Assembly (NCBI GenBank): GCA_023145575.1 | Contig: JAGLDN010000294.1 | Location: 1-16,317 of the forward strand | DNA: 16,317 nt | Source of the DNA: Psychromonas sp. | GTDB lineage: Bacteria; Pseudomonadota; Gammaproteobacteria; Enterobacterales; Psychromonadaceae | Direction: 5' to 3' | Shown: positions 15,220-16,317 of the stretch, piece by piece | Layout: the number at the start of each line of letters is the position of its first letter | Numbering within the stretch: position 1 is the stretch's first letter | Notes under the pieces: generated by a model | Seen by the model: only the letters and a program-made list of their open reading frames with translations | The model's database searches: none | Told to the model about the DNA's origin: nothing | Position numbers and translations under genes: made by a program

Positions 15220-15373
15220 TAAATTAACCAACCAAACGAAGAGGTAATAAAAAATAAGCAAGGCAATAAAGAACAACGCAGTCTTAATATTCACCATAAA
15301 ATTTATTCAATCGTAACACAGAAAATATAATGAGATAACAACATTGAGTCGTTAATATGAGCTATAACCAGTA

Positions 15374-15602
15374 TTTATCCCATGTCGCTTGAACATGAAA
15401 CCTCAGGCACGCACTCTTTGATCAAAAATAAGGTACAATATGTAAACTTAGAAACTTAACGTAGTTAATCACCCGAGGTCGAATTAAAATAAAGACTTTT
15501 ATTCCTAAGTGGTTGTTCTGCAATGAGATTTTATAACAACACAGGTTGGTACTCGTTGCCTTGCCCTGCGTGGCACAAGCATTTTTACGTCACATGGGTA
15601 TA
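15374..15602. mobile_element. Small non-coding inverted-repeat element, copy B
   Basis: A shorter relative (about 229 bp) of the element at 3492-3890, in the same orientation. The right end (15579-15602) is a perfect 24-base inverted match to the left end of copy A and matches 21 of 24 bases of copy A's right end. The core 15457-15537 is 79% identical to 3574-3654 without gaps. The left end (near 15374-15400) is degenerate but still aligns, keeping cccatgt and about 20 of 28 positions, at the same distance from the core as in copy A. About 170 bp present in the right half of copy A are missing. It sits about 75 bp ahead of the longest ccmA frame and abuts an IS30 transposase remnant. Confidence 0.65.
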
Positions 15603-15604
15603 AA

Positions 15605-15838
15605 CATTCTGTTTTAGCGATTACCTTTGATGACGGGAAAGAATTTATATATAATAAATATGTGTCTAAAAAACTTGATTGTGGCTATTATTTTGCTGAG
15701 CACTATTGATCTTGACAACGAGAATTGAGTTGAAATACGAATAGACTTTTACGACAATATGGCCCTAAATCGACAGATTTTAAATTTATCCTCGATGAAG
15801 CGGTTAGAGCTCATTTAAACCAGTTATACCCATCATAA
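15605..15838 (+). pseudogene. IS30-family transposase remnant (3' part)
   Basis: One plus-strand frame reads ITFDDGKEF (15620-15646), then KKLDCGYYFAEHY, then ELS-stop-NTNRLLRQYGPKSTDF (to about 15780). These correspond in order to the IS30-family segments TxDNGKEF, LxCxxYFAHPY and NENTNGLLRQYFPKGTDF around the last two catalytic acidic residues. Three in-frame stops replace conserved residues, including the position just before NTN where the catalytic Glu is expected. The N-terminal and middle parts are missing. A short ATG frame reading MSYNQ at 15357, a common way for IS30 transposases to begin, may be the detached start. Element B lies between. The gene is dead. Similarity fades after 15838 but may continue to about 15868. 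Confidence 0.8.
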
Positions 15839-16011
15839 AAGAAGTATGTCAATATTTATGATACTAATTGAAATGATGAACAAACATATGCCCCTAGTCG
15901 AGTAACGATCATACCCTTGGCCGTTGAATCTCTATTTAACAATTATTGATACTTCAAAAAATAAATTTTAAATACTGATATATGCGACATCTATAACCAC
16001 TAACCGATGGA

Positions 16012-16236
16012 GTGAATGACATTAAACCGACAAAAGATACATCCAAAACAAAAAAGTTGGGACTTTTCTTTAATTCTAAAACAGACGCTAGTGACAAACA
16101 AGAAACAATAGATTACGGTCAAAATAAAACTTTAGAAGATTATAGAACAACATTTAATATGAATGTTCGATATACTCATGTACACGCAGGAGGTGGATAT
16201 AATTCGGTCGAAGAAAGGATATTAAAGCATGTTTAG
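16012..16236 (+). CDS. Hypothetical protein, probably frameshifted
   Basis: This 74-codon frame opens with GTG and gives a hydrophilic, lysine/threonine/aspartate-rich protein with no signal peptide or membrane segment. Its C-terminal half (LEDYRTTFNMNVRYTHVHAGG) looks protein-like. The frame ends at 16236, but an overlapping frame (16203-16289) continues with LGDRHGGDNFDIIRLYSR, suggesting one base has been gained or lost near 16220-16235 and the original protein was longer. GGAG at 16009-16012 overlaps the GTG and would better serve an ATG at 16017 in another frame (30 codons). I do not recognise the family. It is the only plus-strand ORF of this size not overlapped by a minus-strand gene, and it lies next to decayed mobile DNA, so it may itself be a remnant. 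Confidence 0.35.
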   Translation: MNDIKPTKDTSKTKKLGLFFNSKTDASDKQETIDYGQNKTLEDYRTTFNMNVRYTHVHAGGGYNSVEERILKHV

Positions 16237-16317
16237 GGGATCGTCATGGAGGTGACAACTTTGACATTATTCGGTTGTACTCGCGATAGAACGCCATGAC
16301 ATGGTTTAATAGATTCA

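Noticed and set aside
1..16317. CRISPR array, tRNA, rRNA or riboswitch
   Set aside because: No regularly spaced direct repeats, and no cloverleaf, ribosomal RNA or known aptamer sequence was noticed on either strand.

Overview
The window is an AT-rich stretch of a gammaproteobacterial chromosome. The gene order cmk-rpsA-ihfB-lapA-lapB-pyrF is typical of Gammaproteobacteria, and the proteins align well with their E. coli counterparts. I cannot fix the genus. A low-GC lineage such as a member of the Legionellales would fit, but that is inference only. Every recognised intact gene lies on the minus strand. The only plus-strand coding signals are remnants and a doubtful ORF at the right edge.

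Reading in the direction of transcription (right to left), the window opens with a decayed accessory stretch (about 15298-16317). It holds a hypothetical ORF that appears frameshifted, the 3' part of a dead IS30-family transposase, and a small non-coding element with terminal inverted repeats. Next comes a full cytochrome c maturation (System I) operon, ccmABCDEFGH plus ccmI (15219 to 8170). These genes are tightly packed or overlapping. They export and chaperone heme (CcmA-E), reduce apocytochrome thiols (CcmG, CcmH), and ligate heme (CcmF, CcmH, CcmI). The ccmI gene is broken or split into an N-terminal membrane/TPR part and a C-terminal periplasmic part.

After a likely promoter near 8035-8060 comes mlaA-cmk-rpsA: retrograde phospholipid transport at the outer membrane, CMP kinase and ribosomal protein S1. 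ihfB (IHF beta) follows and ends at a strong symmetrical terminator (4300-4326). A gap of about 1.1 kb without a gene then separates ihfB from lapA, which are usually neighbours. It contains a second, longer copy of the small inverted-repeat element (3492-3890). The last cluster is lapA-lapB-pyrF followed by a MaoC-type hydratase gene: control of lipopolysaccharide synthesis, UMP synthesis and probable acyl-CoA hydration. A hexanucleotide tandem repeat lies near the left edge.

The least explained material is the repeated element found in both long non-coding gaps. Its two copies share a 24-bp end perfectly, in inverted orientation, and an 81-bp core at about 79% identity. It looks like a miniature inverted-repeat element with no transposase of its own. 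Several start sites were moved downstream from the longest ORF (pyrF, lapA, ihfB, ccmH, ccmA) on ribosome-binding-site or family-alignment grounds, as stated in each entry.
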